A program made the translations under genes and the position numbers. Positions 20,001 through 29,154 of a stretch of DNA of 37,877 nt are shown here, piece by piece (position 1 is the stretch's first letter; each line of letters starts with the position of its first letter). Source of the DNA: Fidelibacterota bacterium (GTDB lineage Bacteria; Fidelibacterota; Fidelibacteria; Fidelibacterales; Fidelibacteraceae); contig JAGYLW010000006.1 in NCBI GenBank assembly GCA_018400915.1, positions 1-37,877 on the forward strand, in the 5' to 3' direction. The notes beneath the pieces were generated by a model. The model had not been told where the DNA came from and did no database searches. It saw only the letters and a program-made list of their open reading frames with translations.

Positions 20001-21615
20001 CCGGGATGTAGGTCTCAATACCCTATCGGTAACGGCATATGACATCGTCTACGGCGGCCAGTTCACGGAAACGATCACTTATACCGTTGAAAATGCCCCC
20101 TGTGAGATCCGTTCACTGCCGCCGATCGCCATCCTCACCGGCATGGAGTATGTATATGACGTCAATGCCGACGATGAGAATGAAGGAGCCGTATACAGCT
20201 ACCTCCAGGGACCCGCATTCCTCTCCATCGATGACAGTACCGGCGTCCTTTCCGGTATTTCCGATGCTTCGTATGTGGGATCCCACTATATGCGTGTCAT
20301 GGTCGATGACGGGAACGGCAGCACCGACATCCAGGAATGGATGCTTTCCATCCTGCCTGCGAACGATGAAGAAGAAGCGCCGCCGGTGCTCGGCGAATTT
20401 CCGCCCTTCATTTTTAACGAGGACGACACTTCCTCGCTTATCCTGCTTGACGATTATGTGGAGGATGCAGACACGCCGGACGAGGAGCTGGAATGGCTCT
20501 TTATCGTCAACGGGAACGAACACACCGATCTCTATGCCCTGCTCTATGATGACGATGGTACTTCCCCACGGACAAAAAGCAGTGTGCTCGGCCTTAATGT
20601 CCTCTATCACCCCGAGACCCGCGAACTGGCCTTCTACGGCGAGCCGGACTGGTACGGTGAGACCATGGTTACCGTGGTTGTTACCGACGGCGACCGCCTG
20701 GCCGTAGGCTATATCCCCGTCACGGTGCTGAACGTGAACGACGCACCGCATATGATTCCCTTTACAAATGTGGTCTTCCTTGAAGATGCACAGTCCGCGG
20801 TGTATGACCTTTCCGCTTATATTCAGGATATTGACAATACCTTCAGCGAACTGGACATTGAAGTCACGGGGAATACCGATATCAGCTTTACACTACTGAA
20901 CGGAAGTTTACAGTTCAGTGCAGCGGAAGACTGGAACGGACAAGAAATGCTGACCCTCAGTGCCAGCGACGCGGAATATACCGCCTCCTGTGAATTTCTG
21001 GTCGTCGTTGTCCCGGTGAACGATCCCCCGCAGAGCTTCGCGCTCAGCTCCCCGTCCGAAGGGGAAGTGATCGATACTTCCTTTATTCGTTTCAACTGGG
21101 AAACGGCGGTTGACGTGGATGAAAACGATATTGTGACCTATTCCCTGACGGTCACGGATGCCGATCTGAACGTGATCCTGGAGACGGAGACCGAAGCGAC
21201 GGACTTTTCCTGGGATTCGCCCCTTAACGGCAATTACGAATGGAAAGTGGAGGCCCGGGATATCGCGGAGGCGGTCACCGAAAGCGAAACCCGCGGATTC
21301 ACCGTCGATGTTCTGAGCATGATCAGGGCCGTTCCGGCGGAATTCGCGCTCCTGCAGAACTATCCCAATCCCTTTAATCCGCTCACCTGCATTCAGTACG
21401 GACTTCCCCACCCATGTGATGTCCGCCTCAGCATTTTCGATATCAGCGGACGCCGTGTCCGGGAATGGCATGACGGAACCCGGCAGGCCGGCTGGCATGA
21501 AGTGGTCTGGGACGGCAGGAACCATTCCGGCCGGCAGGTTTCCACCGGCATCTACATTTACATGCTACAGGCCGGGAACTTTACGGAAACCCGTAAAATG
21601 CTCTTCATGAAATAA
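17056..21615 (+). CDS. Giant secreted multidomain protein (MAM-like, IPT/TIG, carboxypeptidase-regulatory-like, YfaP-like, PKD, cohesin, cadherin/Ig-like, C-terminal sorting domain)
   Basis: Signal-like N-terminus; LPYSEDFESGALGW...WLIDDVAVTEG; TIG repeats; LSGYVTDAFNAQPVEGAVV; LTWDDDPADLDSHL...YHVYY; WEWDFGDGEGSTVANPEHIYTEPGSYTVSLTVSD; cohesin about 19420-19821; C-terminus LLQNYPNPFNPLTCIQYGL...MLFMK. Confidence 0.88.
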   Translation: MKFTNTAVNRKSGGTVFTALLILFLLTTLNAWGQENGRRPYPAGYRPDAIPSLRSSQVQTLRDGIPVSLPYSEDFESGALGWISDGFYHLKENPQHIRVLNPLINPNMVRLPDAGYLPAAHSGSGVMWFGEDTTGTFIGSDFDPDQEPLSGGTSVSAFTGNLISPEIDLTGVLNAQLEFFTWWEIEGVDANAYDMMYVDVSTDGGVTFIILGTLNPLNDLDGEPYVSFTNSGLGEPAHWGKKIFDLSAFAGDHILIRFRFETVDELYNGFRGWLIDDVAVTEGILAAPQIAGVEPDRGIVESMFMIQGDDFANSATVFLGDTPIPSSVLNTQSIQCQVPYLPTGVYDVAVENPNGLADTLYGAFSVTEDLPPLIVSVDPSETYIGEPVTISISGENFHPSAVPYVGGEGSPDHSWVDSTLIRCLTPAGLGIGTHNVKVVNPDEQYDLLVDAFTVSPHGTALSGYVTDAFNAQPVEGAVVTLATVSDTTDSEGYYLLSDVPAGELTAEFMATPTAGEVPLTVNFMDLSTSNTQTVTAAAEGYMDYFNTQVPVFAGEENILNISLSPEIGEGEMRFVLTWDDDPADLDSHLKTPPIDGTSYHVYYAAKGDSLNPPFARLDVDDVTGYGPETITLYETFDGTYYYYIYKYSGYEEITQSNAVVNIYDNTGLVQTLQVPTTGIGRFWNIGTIDGASKHITLVNRIQETEPGIPSLAAAFPKSPEYLATRSGTGVSVGISTWEWDFGDGEGSTVANPEHIYTEPGSYTVSLTVSDGVNQRTRVRENHINAFTGNDISLTVASAEGYAGITVDIPVIVNSGFSNVGMLDLQLQYDTTMLHLVDIGSEYLSPGDMNAAEDRINAVWVYPGTALEIPDGDTLMLLHFGVNGSVMEGDHSLISFSGNNLIAAPDESLFDLELSNGVFSGLMTPYLELHLPDETSLREDYLIEIGIDYNAFPDTEIPLEINAAPEYLALNADSSALTGIPGNRDVGLNTLSVTAYDIVYGGQFTETITYTVENAPCEIRSLPPIAILTGMEYVYDVNADDENEGAVYSYLQGPAFLSIDDSTGVLSGISDASYVGSHYMRVMVDDGNGSTDIQEWMLSILPANDEEEAPPVLGEFPPFIFNEDDTSSLILLDDYVEDADTPDEELEWLFIVNGNEHTDLYALLYDDDGTSPRTKSSVLGLNVLYHPETRELAFYGEPDWYGETMVTVVVTDGDRLAVGYIPVTVLNVNDAPHMIPFTNVVFLEDAQSAVYDLSAYIQDIDNTFSELDIEVTGNTDISFTLLNGSLQFSAAEDWNGQEMLTLSASDAEYTASCEFLVVVVPVNDPPQSFALSSPSEGEVIDTSFIRFNWETAVDVDENDIVTYSLTVTDADLNVILETETEATDFSWDSPLNGNYEWKVEARDIAEAVTESETRGFTVDVLSMIRAVPAEFALLQNYPNPFNPLTCIQYGLPHPCDVRLSIFDISGRRVREWHDGTRQAGWHEVVWDGRNHSGRQVSTGIYIYMLQAGNFTETRKMLFMK

Positions 21616-21631
21616 CGGATCCTGATCCCTG

Positions 21632-21663
21632 AAAAAAAGCCGTCCCCATCGGACGGCTTTTTC
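21632..21663 (+). terminator. Rho-independent terminator after the second giant gene
   Basis: aaaaaaagccgtccccatcggacggcttttt: GCCGTCC/GGACGGC stem followed by a T run. Confidence 0.9.
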
Positions 21664-21729
21664 ATTTTCCCCTGCGCTTTTCCCGGGAGGATACTGCTTT
21701 GCAATTCAGATTCCGAAGCGCACTTCGCG

Positions 21730-22368
21730 CTAACGGAGCTGCTTGCTCAGCAGGATCTTGCTGATCTCCACCCTGGCTTGTGACTGCAGTTCTTTCTCAG
21801 AATCCGGGATGGATTCAATGATCTGGATGGCCATCCCGACCTGATTGATCCGTTCCAGCACGTTCATGCTCTCCGTGGCCTGGTTGATGGTCGAGCGATA
21901 GACCACCATAAAGGTGGCTCCGATAAATTCGGTGACGATCCCGGCAACGGAGGTCAGGTAGGTCAGGGTCAGCACCTCCGGCTGACCGACCGAGATCAGG
22001 ACCCCCCAGATGATAAAGGCGAACCCGCTCAGCATCACGGCGATACTGATCCAGAAAATGCATTTCGATTGTGAGAGGTTCCGGTCGAAATACGATTCCA
22101 GCTTGATGCGGGCGATGTCCCAGGAATATTTCGTTTTTTCGGGATTCGCTTCCCGTTTTTCCTCGATCTCCTGCAGTTTATCTTCCAGCCGCTGCCGGGT
22201 CAGGTTTCGCTGCCGCGTGTACATCACCAGGTAATAGGTCAGATAGATCAGAATGACGGGGATGGCGATCGTAAAGAACAGCGGATAACGGATGATTCCG
22301 GTCAGGACCAGAACGAACAGGACGATCAGCACGCCGATATAGGATAGCGATATGATTCTCTCTTTCAT
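21730..22368 (-). CDS. Membrane protein with a C-terminal 2-TM domain, possibly TRADD-N-associated-TM-like
   Basis: N-terminal TM pair, charged coiled-coil region (LTRQRLEDKLQEIEEKREANPEK), then SQSKCIFWISIAVMLSGFAFIIWGVLI...TYLTSVAGIVTEFIGATFMVVYRSTINQATESMNVLERINQ. Start uncertain (could extend to 22446). Confidence 0.6.
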   Translation of the reverse strand: MKERIISLSYIGVLIVLFVLVLTGIIRYPLFFTIAIPVILIYLTYYLVMYTRQRNLTRQRLEDKLQEIEEKREANPEKTKYSWDIARIKLESYFDRNLSQSKCIFWISIAVMLSGFAFIIWGVLISVGQPEVLTLTYLTSVAGIVTEFIGATFMVVYRSTINQATESMNVLERINQVGMAIQIIESIPDSEKELQSQARVEISKILLSKQLR

Positions 22369-22620
22369 GTTCAGCCCCGGATTTTCCTTGCAATTGCAAG
22401 CGGTAATTCCACGAATAATGGACGCCGCTTCCGGTGCAGCGTTCATTTCGGAAGCTTACCGCATTCCTTATTATCAACAATAAGTGTATTATAATAAATC
22501 AACAACTAGATATCAAGCATTTTAACAAAACTGCCGCAGCATGGGGACAAAAGACAGAAAACGACACCACACCCCCGAAGTACATGCGGGGGAACAGGGG
22601 CTCCGGATATCTCCCGGTGT

Positions 22621-23043
22621 TTACCGCAATTTCGCTTCCATCACGATCTCCGTATCCAGAAGCCTTGAGACCGGACATCCGTTCTTTGCATTTTTTGCGG
22701 CTTTTTCAAAGGCGGCGGGATCCGCCCCGGGAACCTCCGCGCTCACATCCAGCCGGATCCGTGTCACCGTAAAGCCCGCCTCTGTTTTTTCAAACAGCAG
22801 GGTCGCTTCGGTGTCGATACGCTCCGCTTTCATGCCTGCTTCTTCAAGTTGTCCGCTGAGCGCCATGGAAAAACAGCCCGCGTGCGCGGCGGCGATCAGT
22901 TCCTCGGGGTTCGTGCCCTTTCCTTCCTCAAAGCGTGTACTGAAGGAAAACTGCGTTTTGTCAAGCACGCCGCTTTCGGTTGATACATTGCCTCTGCCGT
23001 CTTTCAATCCGCCTTCCCAGGCGGCTGATCCTTTTCTTTTCAT
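22621..23043 (-). CDS. OsmC/Ohr family protein
   Basis: GKGTNPEELIAAAHAGCFSMALS...and CPVSRLL motifs; start at 23043 (MKRKGSAAWEG) with GGAG upstream. Confidence 0.92.
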   Translation of the reverse strand: MKRKGSAAWEGGLKDGRGNVSTESGVLDKTQFSFSTRFEEGKGTNPEELIAAAHAGCFSMALSGQLEEAGMKAERIDTEATLLFEKTEAGFTVTRIRLDVSAEVPGADPAAFEKAAKNAKNGCPVSRLLDTEIVMEAKLR

Positions 23044-23230
23044 CGGAGACTCCTTTTTTTTCCTTTTAACGTCCGGGACGGAATAAGTTCCTCTTACACG
23101 TAATCCTCTTTTGCAAAGGCCGCGGCGGCAATAAGAATATTTGTTTTTTACGTATCCTTTACTAAATTCATTCTGAAGATCAGAAACGGGTACGCGAAGT
23201 ATCCGGAAAAGAGAAGATCCGCGGAAATAT

Positions 23231-24352
23231 ATGAAAGCGATCATACTGACATCTCAGACAGGGCAGGGACATGTCTCGGCCGCCAACGCGATCCGGGAAG
23301 TGCTGCAGCGACGGAAAATTCACTGTGAGATCACTGACACCCTTTCCTTCGTTGGAAAGCAGGCGGCCGAACGGATCGCCGGCGCCTTCGTGAACGTCGC
23401 AGTCAAAGCCCCCAACGTATTCGGTATGATGTATCAGGCCGCCGATGCGGTAAGCTCGGAAAAACGGAAATCCCCGGTCTATTATGCCAACTCCCTCTAT
23501 GCGGACAAGCTGTATGACCACCTTTGCAAACATCGGTTCGACGCCGTTATCTGCCCGCACCTTTTCCCCGCCGAGGCGTTCAGCTATCTGAAACGCGAAC
23601 GCAAGCTCCGCATGCCGGGATATTTTGTCTCCACGGATTATGCCCCTATCCCCTTTCTCGAAGAGCTGAACATGGACGGGATCTTTATCCCGCATGAAGA
23701 TCTGAAAAAAACCTTTATCGATCAGGGAATACCGGAAAACCGCCTGATCTGTACGGGGATCCCCGTATCCGCAAAATTCCGGACCAGGCTTTCGAAACGC
23801 GAGGCCAGAAAACGGACCGGGATCCCGGAGGATGCTGTAATGTTTCTGGTCATGACCGGCGGGGACGGCGGCGGGAATGCGGTCGCGCTTACGAAAGAAC
23901 TGCTTGAAAATACCGGGAGCCGGGCCCGCGTGGTGGTGCTGACCGGGAGGAATGAAAATCTGAAAGATTCCCTGGAAGAACGTTTTGCGACGGACGAACG
24001 CGTGATGCCCGTGGCGTTCACCGAAACGGTGGAAGTCTACATGGATGCCTGCGATGTCCTCCTGAGCAAGCCGGGGGGCATTACCAGCACCGAAGCGGCG
24101 GTCAAGAACGTTCCCCTGATCCACAGCACTCCCATTCCCGGGGTGGAAACAAAGAACGCCCGCTTTTTCTCCCGCCACGGCATGTCGGTCCTGGCGGCCG
24201 GTAAGGACGATGCGGCCGAAAACGCCGTCCGGCTTTCCCGCGACCCGGAAGCTATGAAACGCATCTGCGAAGCCCAGCGGCAATATGTCAATGTCCGGGC
24301 GGCGGAAGACATCTGCGAACACATTTTCCCGGGAAAGGCCGGGGATCAATGA
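23231..24352 (+). CDS. MGDG-synthase/MurG-like (GT28-type) glycosyltransferase, diacylglycerol glucosyltransferase-like
   Basis: SQTGQGHVSAANAIREVL, N-terminal MGDG synthase-like region, C-terminal MDACDVLLSKPGGITSTEAAVKNVPLI. Confidence 0.87.
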   Translation: MKAIILTSQTGQGHVSAANAIREVLQRRKIHCEITDTLSFVGKQAAERIAGAFVNVAVKAPNVFGMMYQAADAVSSEKRKSPVYYANSLYADKLYDHLCKHRFDAVICPHLFPAEAFSYLKRERKLRMPGYFVSTDYAPIPFLEELNMDGIFIPHEDLKKTFIDQGIPENRLICTGIPVSAKFRTRLSKREARKRTGIPEDAVMFLVMTGGDGGGNAVALTKELLENTGSRARVVVLTGRNENLKDSLEERFATDERVMPVAFTETVEVYMDACDVLLSKPGGITSTEAAVKNVPLIHSTPIPGVETKNARFFSRHGMSVLAAGKDDAAENAVRLSRDPEAMKRICEAQRQYVNVRAAEDICEHIFPGKAGDQ

Positions 24353-24408
24353 CCATGGCGACACTGCCGGCCGAAAACATGTCTGACAAGCGGCTTACGG
24401 TCCGTGGC

Positions 24409-25578
24409 CTATAATTTGCGGTCCACGGCATCCTTCAGCTGCTTCATCGCTTTTTTCAGCGTACGCCGGCAAGTGCCGATATTCATGCGCATAAACCCTT
24501 TTCCGCATTCACCGAAGCTGGCCCCGTCGTTCAGCCCGAGCCCGGCTTCTTCAATAAAGAAGGTGTTCAGGGCCTTCTGATCCATTCCCCACGCACGGCA
24601 ATCGAGCCAGAGCAGGAAGGTGCTTTCGGGGGCGGTGATATGCAGGGAGGGGATGTGTTCCCTTGCATAGGAAATGACGAAGTCGATATTTCCCTGCAGA
24701 AATTTCAGTGTGCGTTTCAGCCAGGGTTTCCCGTGCTTGTAGGAAGCGATCAGCGCCGTATCCCCCAGAATATTCCCGTTGCAGATATGCAGGGTTTCCG
24801 TGATATACCGGAATTTATTGCGGATCGCCTCGTTTTCAATAATGATCTCGGAGGTGGCGAAACCCGCGATATTGAAGGTCTTGCTCGGCGCCATACAGCT
24901 TATGGTCTGATCGGAAAATTCCTTTGAAATACTTGCCAGGGGCGTGTGCCGGTGGGGCGGATAGACGATATCGCCGTGTATCTCGTCGGAGATGATGATA
25001 ATATTGTTCTCCAGACAGATCTCCGCAAGCCCGCTCAGTTCTTCCCGGGTAAAGACGCGGCCTACGGGATTGTGCGGATTACAGAGGATCAGCAGCTTTG
25101 TCCTGCCACTGATCTTTTGTTTCAGGTCCGCGAGGTCCATGGTGTAATGCCCGTGCTCCTCTTTCAGGGGGTTGGTCACAAGCGTACGGCCATGGTCGGT
25201 CACCGCCTTGAAGAACGGGGGATACACCGGCGGCTGGATAACGACCTCGTCACCGGGCTGTGTAAGGCTCATTACGGCAATATTCAGGGCGGGCACGATC
25301 CCGGGCGTGCAGGTGATCCACTCCTTTTCAATATGATAATCAAATTGTTCCGCCATCCATTTTTTTATGGACCGGAAAAAGCATTCATTATGGATGGAAT
25401 ACCCGTAAACGGGGTGCAGGATGCGCTTCATCAGCGCAAGCCTGACGGGAAGCGGCGCGGGAATATCCATGTCGGCCACCCACAAAGGAATGACATCTGC
25501 TGTACCGAAGACTTTTTCCGCCGCATCATATTTCAGGCAATCGGTATGATGCCGGTCAATTTTTCTCCTGAGGATCAT
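24409..25578 (-). CDS. PLP-dependent aminotransferase class I/II, PatB/MalY (cystathionine beta-lyase) type
   Basis: DVIPLWVADMDIPAPLPV, CNPHNPVGRVFTREEL, SDEIHGDIVYPPHRHTP, APSKTFNIAGF, C-terminal FMRMNIGTCR. Confidence 0.93.
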   Translation of the reverse strand: MILRRKIDRHHTDCLKYDAAEKVFGTADVIPLWVADMDIPAPLPVRLALMKRILHPVYGYSIHNECFFRSIKKWMAEQFDYHIEKEWITCTPGIVPALNIAVMSLTQPGDEVVIQPPVYPPFFKAVTDHGRTLVTNPLKEEHGHYTMDLADLKQKISGRTKLLILCNPHNPVGRVFTREELSGLAEICLENNIIIISDEIHGDIVYPPHRHTPLASISKEFSDQTISCMAPSKTFNIAGFATSEIIIENEAIRNKFRYITETLHICNGNILGDTALIASYKHGKPWLKRTLKFLQGNIDFVISYAREHIPSLHITAPESTFLLWLDCRAWGMDQKALNTFFIEEAGLGLNDGASFGECGKGFMRMNIGTCRRTLKKAMKQLKDAVDRKL

Positions 25579-25693
25579 ATAACTCCTTATTGATTTAATG
25601 AACCTGAAATGTAATCATTATTCCCCGGTTTTTAAATCATTTTCGCCCCCTTTTCGCTTTTTTTTGCCTGCGGCATGTTATAAATTGTCCCTG

Positions 25694-26650
25694 ATGAACA
25701 AAGCATCTCCCAAAAAGTCCGGAAATATTCAGATCTGTGTGATCGGTGATGTCATGCTCGATGTCTTCGCGTACGGAACCGTGAACCGCATATCGCCGGA
25801 AGCTCCGGTCCCGGTGCTGGATATTGAAACGGAGACTTTCCATCCCGGCGGCGCATTGAACGTATGCAATAATCTTATCGCCCTCGGGGTGAACACCGGG
25901 ATCATTTCCGCATACGGCGACGATTTCGAGGGTTTCCGGCTCGAGGAGCTTTGCGAAAGGGCCGGCATTGACAACAAGGGACTGATCCGGGACGCAGACC
26001 GCGTAACGACCTGCAAAACACGCTTTTTTGATAAAGATGAGGCGCTCATCCGGACGGACCGTGAACAGCGGGTGGCCGTCAGCCCGGAGACGGAGCAAAA
26101 ACTGGAATCCGCAATGCGGCGCGCCCTGCCGTCGGCAGACGCCTGCATACTTCAGGATTACAACAAAGGCGTTTTGACACCGGAACTGATAAAAGCGACA
26201 CTTTCCGAAGCAAAAAAACGGAATATTCCCGTTTTTGTCGATCCGAAATTTGAGAACCTGGAGCAGTATACGGGGACCTTCGTCATCAAACCCAATCTCC
26301 ATGAGGCCGAATACATACTGAAACGCAGGATCAGGGGAATGGAAGCGGCGAAAAATGCCGCAGAAACACTTTTCAGCACCTTGTCCCCCCGGCACATCCT
26401 GCTGACAATGGGGGCGGACGGCATGATCCTGAAAGACGCCGGACGGCTCCTGCATATCCCCGCGAGGCGCATCGAAAAAGCGGACATCACGGGGGCCGGG
26501 GATACGGTCATTGCCACTCTCGCTGCGTATTACTGCAGCGGCATGGACATGGAGGAAAGTGCGGAAAAGGCCAACCTGGCGGCAGCGGAGGTTTGCGCAC
26601 ACCCCGGGGTCAGCACGGTGACAGTGAAAACGTTGCACAAAGACCGCTAA
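25694..26650 (+). CDS. rfaE1: PfkB-family sugar kinase, D-glycero-beta-D-manno-heptose-7-phosphate kinase-like (RfaE1/HldA)
   Basis: GDVMLDVFAYGTVNRISPEAPVPVLDIE, GGALNVCNNL, C-terminal DITGAGDTVIATLA; start moved to 25694 from the longer ORF. Confidence 0.87.
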   Translation: MNKASPKKSGNIQICVIGDVMLDVFAYGTVNRISPEAPVPVLDIETETFHPGGALNVCNNLIALGVNTGIISAYGDDFEGFRLEELCERAGIDNKGLIRDADRVTTCKTRFFDKDEALIRTDREQRVAVSPETEQKLESAMRRALPSADACILQDYNKGVLTPELIKATLSEAKKRNIPVFVDPKFENLEQYTGTFVIKPNLHEAEYILKRRIRGMEAAKNAAETLFSTLSPRHILLTMGADGMILKDAGRLLHIPARRIEKADITGAGDTVIATLAAYYCSGMDMEESAEKANLAAAEVCAHPGVSTVTVKTLHKDR

Positions 26651-26682
26651 AGGGCACCGCACGCTTCCCGGCAAAAAAACTA

Positions 26683-26712
26683 TTGCAGTTTGAATCTGCT
26701 TTTCACTATATT
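26683..26712 (+). promoter_or_regulatory. Putative promoter for the tRNA cluster (TTGCAG-N18-TATATT)
   Basis: TTGCAG 26683-26688, 18-nt spacer, TATATT 26707-26712, 14 nt before tRNA-His. Confidence 0.45.
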
Positions 26713-26726
26713 AACGGGCTTTATAT

Positions 26727-26800
26727 GGTGGATGTAGCTCAGTTGGTAGAGCGCTTGGTTGTGGCCCAAGTGGTCGTGGGTTCAAGTCCCATCATTCACC
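26727..26800 (+). tRNA. tRNA-His (GTG)
   Basis: Cloverleaf with extra G-1 opposite C73, acceptor GTGGATG/CATTCAC, anticodon loop TTGTGGC, T loop GGTTCAAGTCC. Confidence 0.95.
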
Positions 26801-26847
26801 CTTCCGGGGCCTTGCGCCCCGATTTCACCAGACAGCAAAATGTCCGG

Positions 26848-26922
26848 CGGGGCGTGGCGCAGCCCGGTTAGCGCGCCTGCTTTGGGAGCAGGAAGTCGGA
26901 AGTTCAAATCTTCTCGCCCCGA
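26848..26922 (+). tRNA. tRNA-Pro (TGG)
   Basis: Acceptor CGGGGCG/CGCCCCG, anticodon arm CCTGC TTTGGGA GCAGG, T arm AGTTCAAATCT. Confidence 0.95.
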
Positions 26923-26927
26923 CATGA

Positions 26928-27001
26928 GCCCCGATAGCTCAATTGGATAGAGCAACGGTCTTCTAAACCGTAGGCTACAGGTTCGATTCCTGTTCGGGGT
27001 A
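26928..27001 (+). tRNA. tRNA-Arg (TCT)
   Basis: Acceptor GCCCCGA/TCGGGGT (one G-U pair), anticodon arm ACGGT CTTCTAA ACCGT, T arm CAGGTTCGATTCCTG. Confidence 0.95.
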
Positions 27002-27087
27002 CTTTTCCAAAGAAGACGGGCGGATCTCCGCGCATTCCATGGACCTGAAAATCACATATACCTCATTCACGGTCACCGGTACTGATA

Positions 27088-27117
27088 AATAAAAAGCCCG
27101 CTGTGCTCAGCGGGCTC
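27088..27117 (-). terminator. Rho-independent terminator, minus strand, downstream of the ferritin-like gene
   Basis: AGCCCGCTG-TGCT-CAGCGGGCT stem; the T run (TTTTTATTTA) lies 3' of the stem on the minus strand. Confidence 0.75.
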
Positions 27118-27147
27118 TGTGTATTTCCATTCATAAAACGGGATCAT

Positions 27148-27660
27148 TTACATCCGGATCTTCTTGATATCTTCTCTCAGGATATCAATGTCTCCGAGCC
27201 AGTCTTCAATTTCCTGTTCATGTTCCAGTTCGTCGTTCAGGATATTGATGGCCATCTGATAGGTGCTGTGGTCTTTCCCTTTGGTATAGTTGGCAATTTC
27301 CTGATACCGCCTGATGGCGCAGCGTTCACCGTTCAGGTTCTGTTTGAGGATCGCTTCCACATAGGGATCGGAAGGGGTCTCATATTCGCAGCTGCTCCAT
27401 TTGGGCCAGTCCATGGGCGACAACACCGGCGTGCCTCCAAGCTGATCGATACGGTCCACCACCATCACGGCATGATTGAGTTCTTCATCGGCGTGCACCA
27501 GAAGTTCCGGTTCCACCTCGGTGCGCATCGGGCCTTCGAGTACGCGTGCGCCGATCCAGTACTGGTAATATGCCAGCCATTCTTCGCTCAGCGCTGCGTT
27601 CAGCATTTCAATTAACTTCTCAACGTCCAGATCAAGAATGTCAACTCCTTGTTTTCCCAT
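27148..27660 (-). CDS. Ferritin-like diiron protein, possibly Dps-like/thioferritin (DPSL) type
   Basis: E...AYYQYWIGARVL...HADEELNHA...NLNGERCAIRRYQEIANYT...LNDELEHEQEIEDWL; conserved-looking Cys pair SSCEYETPSDPY...GERCAIR; GAGGTGA upstream. Confidence 0.82.
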   Translation of the reverse strand: MGKQGVDILDLDVEKLIEMLNAALSEEWLAYYQYWIGARVLEGPMRTEVEPELLVHADEELNHAVMVVDRIDQLGGTPVLSPMDWPKWSSCEYETPSDPYVEAILKQNLNGERCAIRRYQEIANYTKGKDHSTYQMAINILNDELEHEQEIEDWLGDIDILREDIKKIRM

Positions 27661-28031
27661 TTTTTCACCTCATGGTTTTGTTTCATCGATCATGCACCCG
27701 GAAAGCTTCGTATCCCGGAAAATTTCCTTATTGTGCATTATTCTGTCATTATAGAAAATATTAATAAAAATTCATGCGATAATCAAATGGTATTTTATGC
27801 ACCGTACACACGGCGATCCGGCCCCGGGGAGACTCACAATTCCATTTTCTTGATGATGACAATATGCGCTTCCTTCGTCTTCCGGCATCAGCAACCGGAT
27901 CATCTGTTTTTTTGATGGCACTTCCCCATGTTTTCTGTTCAACACGATCCCGGTAATGGCATGAATAAACATGACCGGTTTTCGATAACCTTTTGGCAAT
28001 GTCGCTGCCGGCTATTTTCCATTTTCCGGGA

Positions 28032-29081
28032 TTAGGCGATCGTGACATCCTTTGAAAGATACACGTCCTGGATCGTATTCAGGAGCTTGACACCGTCTTT
28101 CATGGGACGCTGAAATGCCTTTCTTCCCGAGATAAGCCCCATCCCGCCGGCACGCTTGTTGATCACGGCGGTACGCGTCACCTCCGCAAAATCATTCTCC
28201 CCGGAAGCGCCGCCGGAATTGATGAGCCCGGCACGGCCCATGTAACCGTTGGCGACCTGATAGCGCGTCAGATCGATGGGATGTTCCGAGGTCAGCTTGT
28301 CATAGACATCATCATCGGTCTTGGCAAATTTCAGGGCTTTGAACCCGCCGTTGTTCTGCGGCTGCTTCTGCTTGACGATATCTGCCTCCAGGGTAACGCC
28401 CAGGTGGTTCGCCTGACCGGTCATGTCGGCGGCGACATGATAGTCCTTGTCCGCCTTGAATGCCGGATTCCTCAGGTAACACCAGAGCACCGTGACCATT
28501 CCGAGTTCGTGCGCCCGCTGAAATGCCGCCCCGATCTCCTGTATCTGACGCCGCGATTCCTCCGAACCGAAATAGATCGTGGCGCCGACCGCCACGGCAC
28601 CCATGTCGAAAGCCTGTTCGACGCTGGCAAACAGGGTCTGGTCATAGATATTGGGATAGGTCAGCAGTTCATTGTGGTTGATCTTGACGATAAAGGGGAT
28701 GCGGTGCGCAAATTTCCGGGCGACCGCCCCGAGCACTCCCAGGGTTGACGCGACGGCGTTACATCCCCCCTCCACCGCCAGTTTCACGATATTTTCCGGA
28801 TCAAAATAGGCCGGATTGGGGGCGAAGGATGCGCCTGCCGTATGTTCAATGCCCTGGTCCACGGGCAAAACGGAGAGATATCCGCTTCCCGCCAGGCGGC
28901 CGGTGTTAAAGATCTGCTGCATGTTCCGCAGCACCGCCGGAGACCGGTCCGTCTGGGCGACCACGCGCTCGACGAAATCGGGTCCGGGCAAATGAAGTGT
29001 TTCCTTCTTAATGCCCTTGCATTGATGACTGAGAAGCGTCTCGGCTTCCCGGCCAAGGTATTCTCTGATCTTTGCTGTCAT
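28032..29081 (-). CDS. fbaB: Class I fructose-bisphosphate aldolase (FbaB/DhnA type)
   Basis: [39 protein letters not shown] (Schiff-base Lys region), [29 protein letters not shown] upstream. Confidence 0.93.
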   Translation of the reverse strand: MTAKIREYLGREAETLLSHQCKGIKKETLHLPGPDFVERVVAQTDRSPAVLRNMQQIFNTGRLAGSGYLSVLPVDQGIEHTAGASFAPNPAYFDPENIVKLAVEGGCNAVASTLGVLGAVARKFAHRIPFIVKINHNELLTYPNIYDQTLFASVEQAFDMGAVAVGATIYFGSEESRRQIQEIGAAFQRAHELGMVTVLWCYLRNPAFKADKDYHVAADMTGQANHLGVTLEADIVKQKQPQNNGGFKALKFAKTDDDVYDKLTSEHPIDLTRYQVANGYMGRAGLINSGGASGENDFAEVTRTAVINKRAGGMGLISGRKAFQRPMKDGVKLLNTIQDVYLSKDVTIA

Positions 29082-29154
29082 GTCGTTACCTCCTTGATGA
29101 GTTTATGTCAACCGGCCGGATCACGGAAAAAGTGCGTCAACGGACTGCCCTGCT

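Noticed and set aside
23180-24364. 394-aa minus-strand ORF opposite the glycosyltransferase
   Set aside because: Plus-strand frame has clear GT28/MGDG-synthase motifs; the minus frame has none.
27761-28048. Overlapping minus-strand ORFs (95 and 75 aa) downstream of the aldolase gene
   Set aside because: No recognisable domain, two competing frames and weak start context; cannot be supported as coding.
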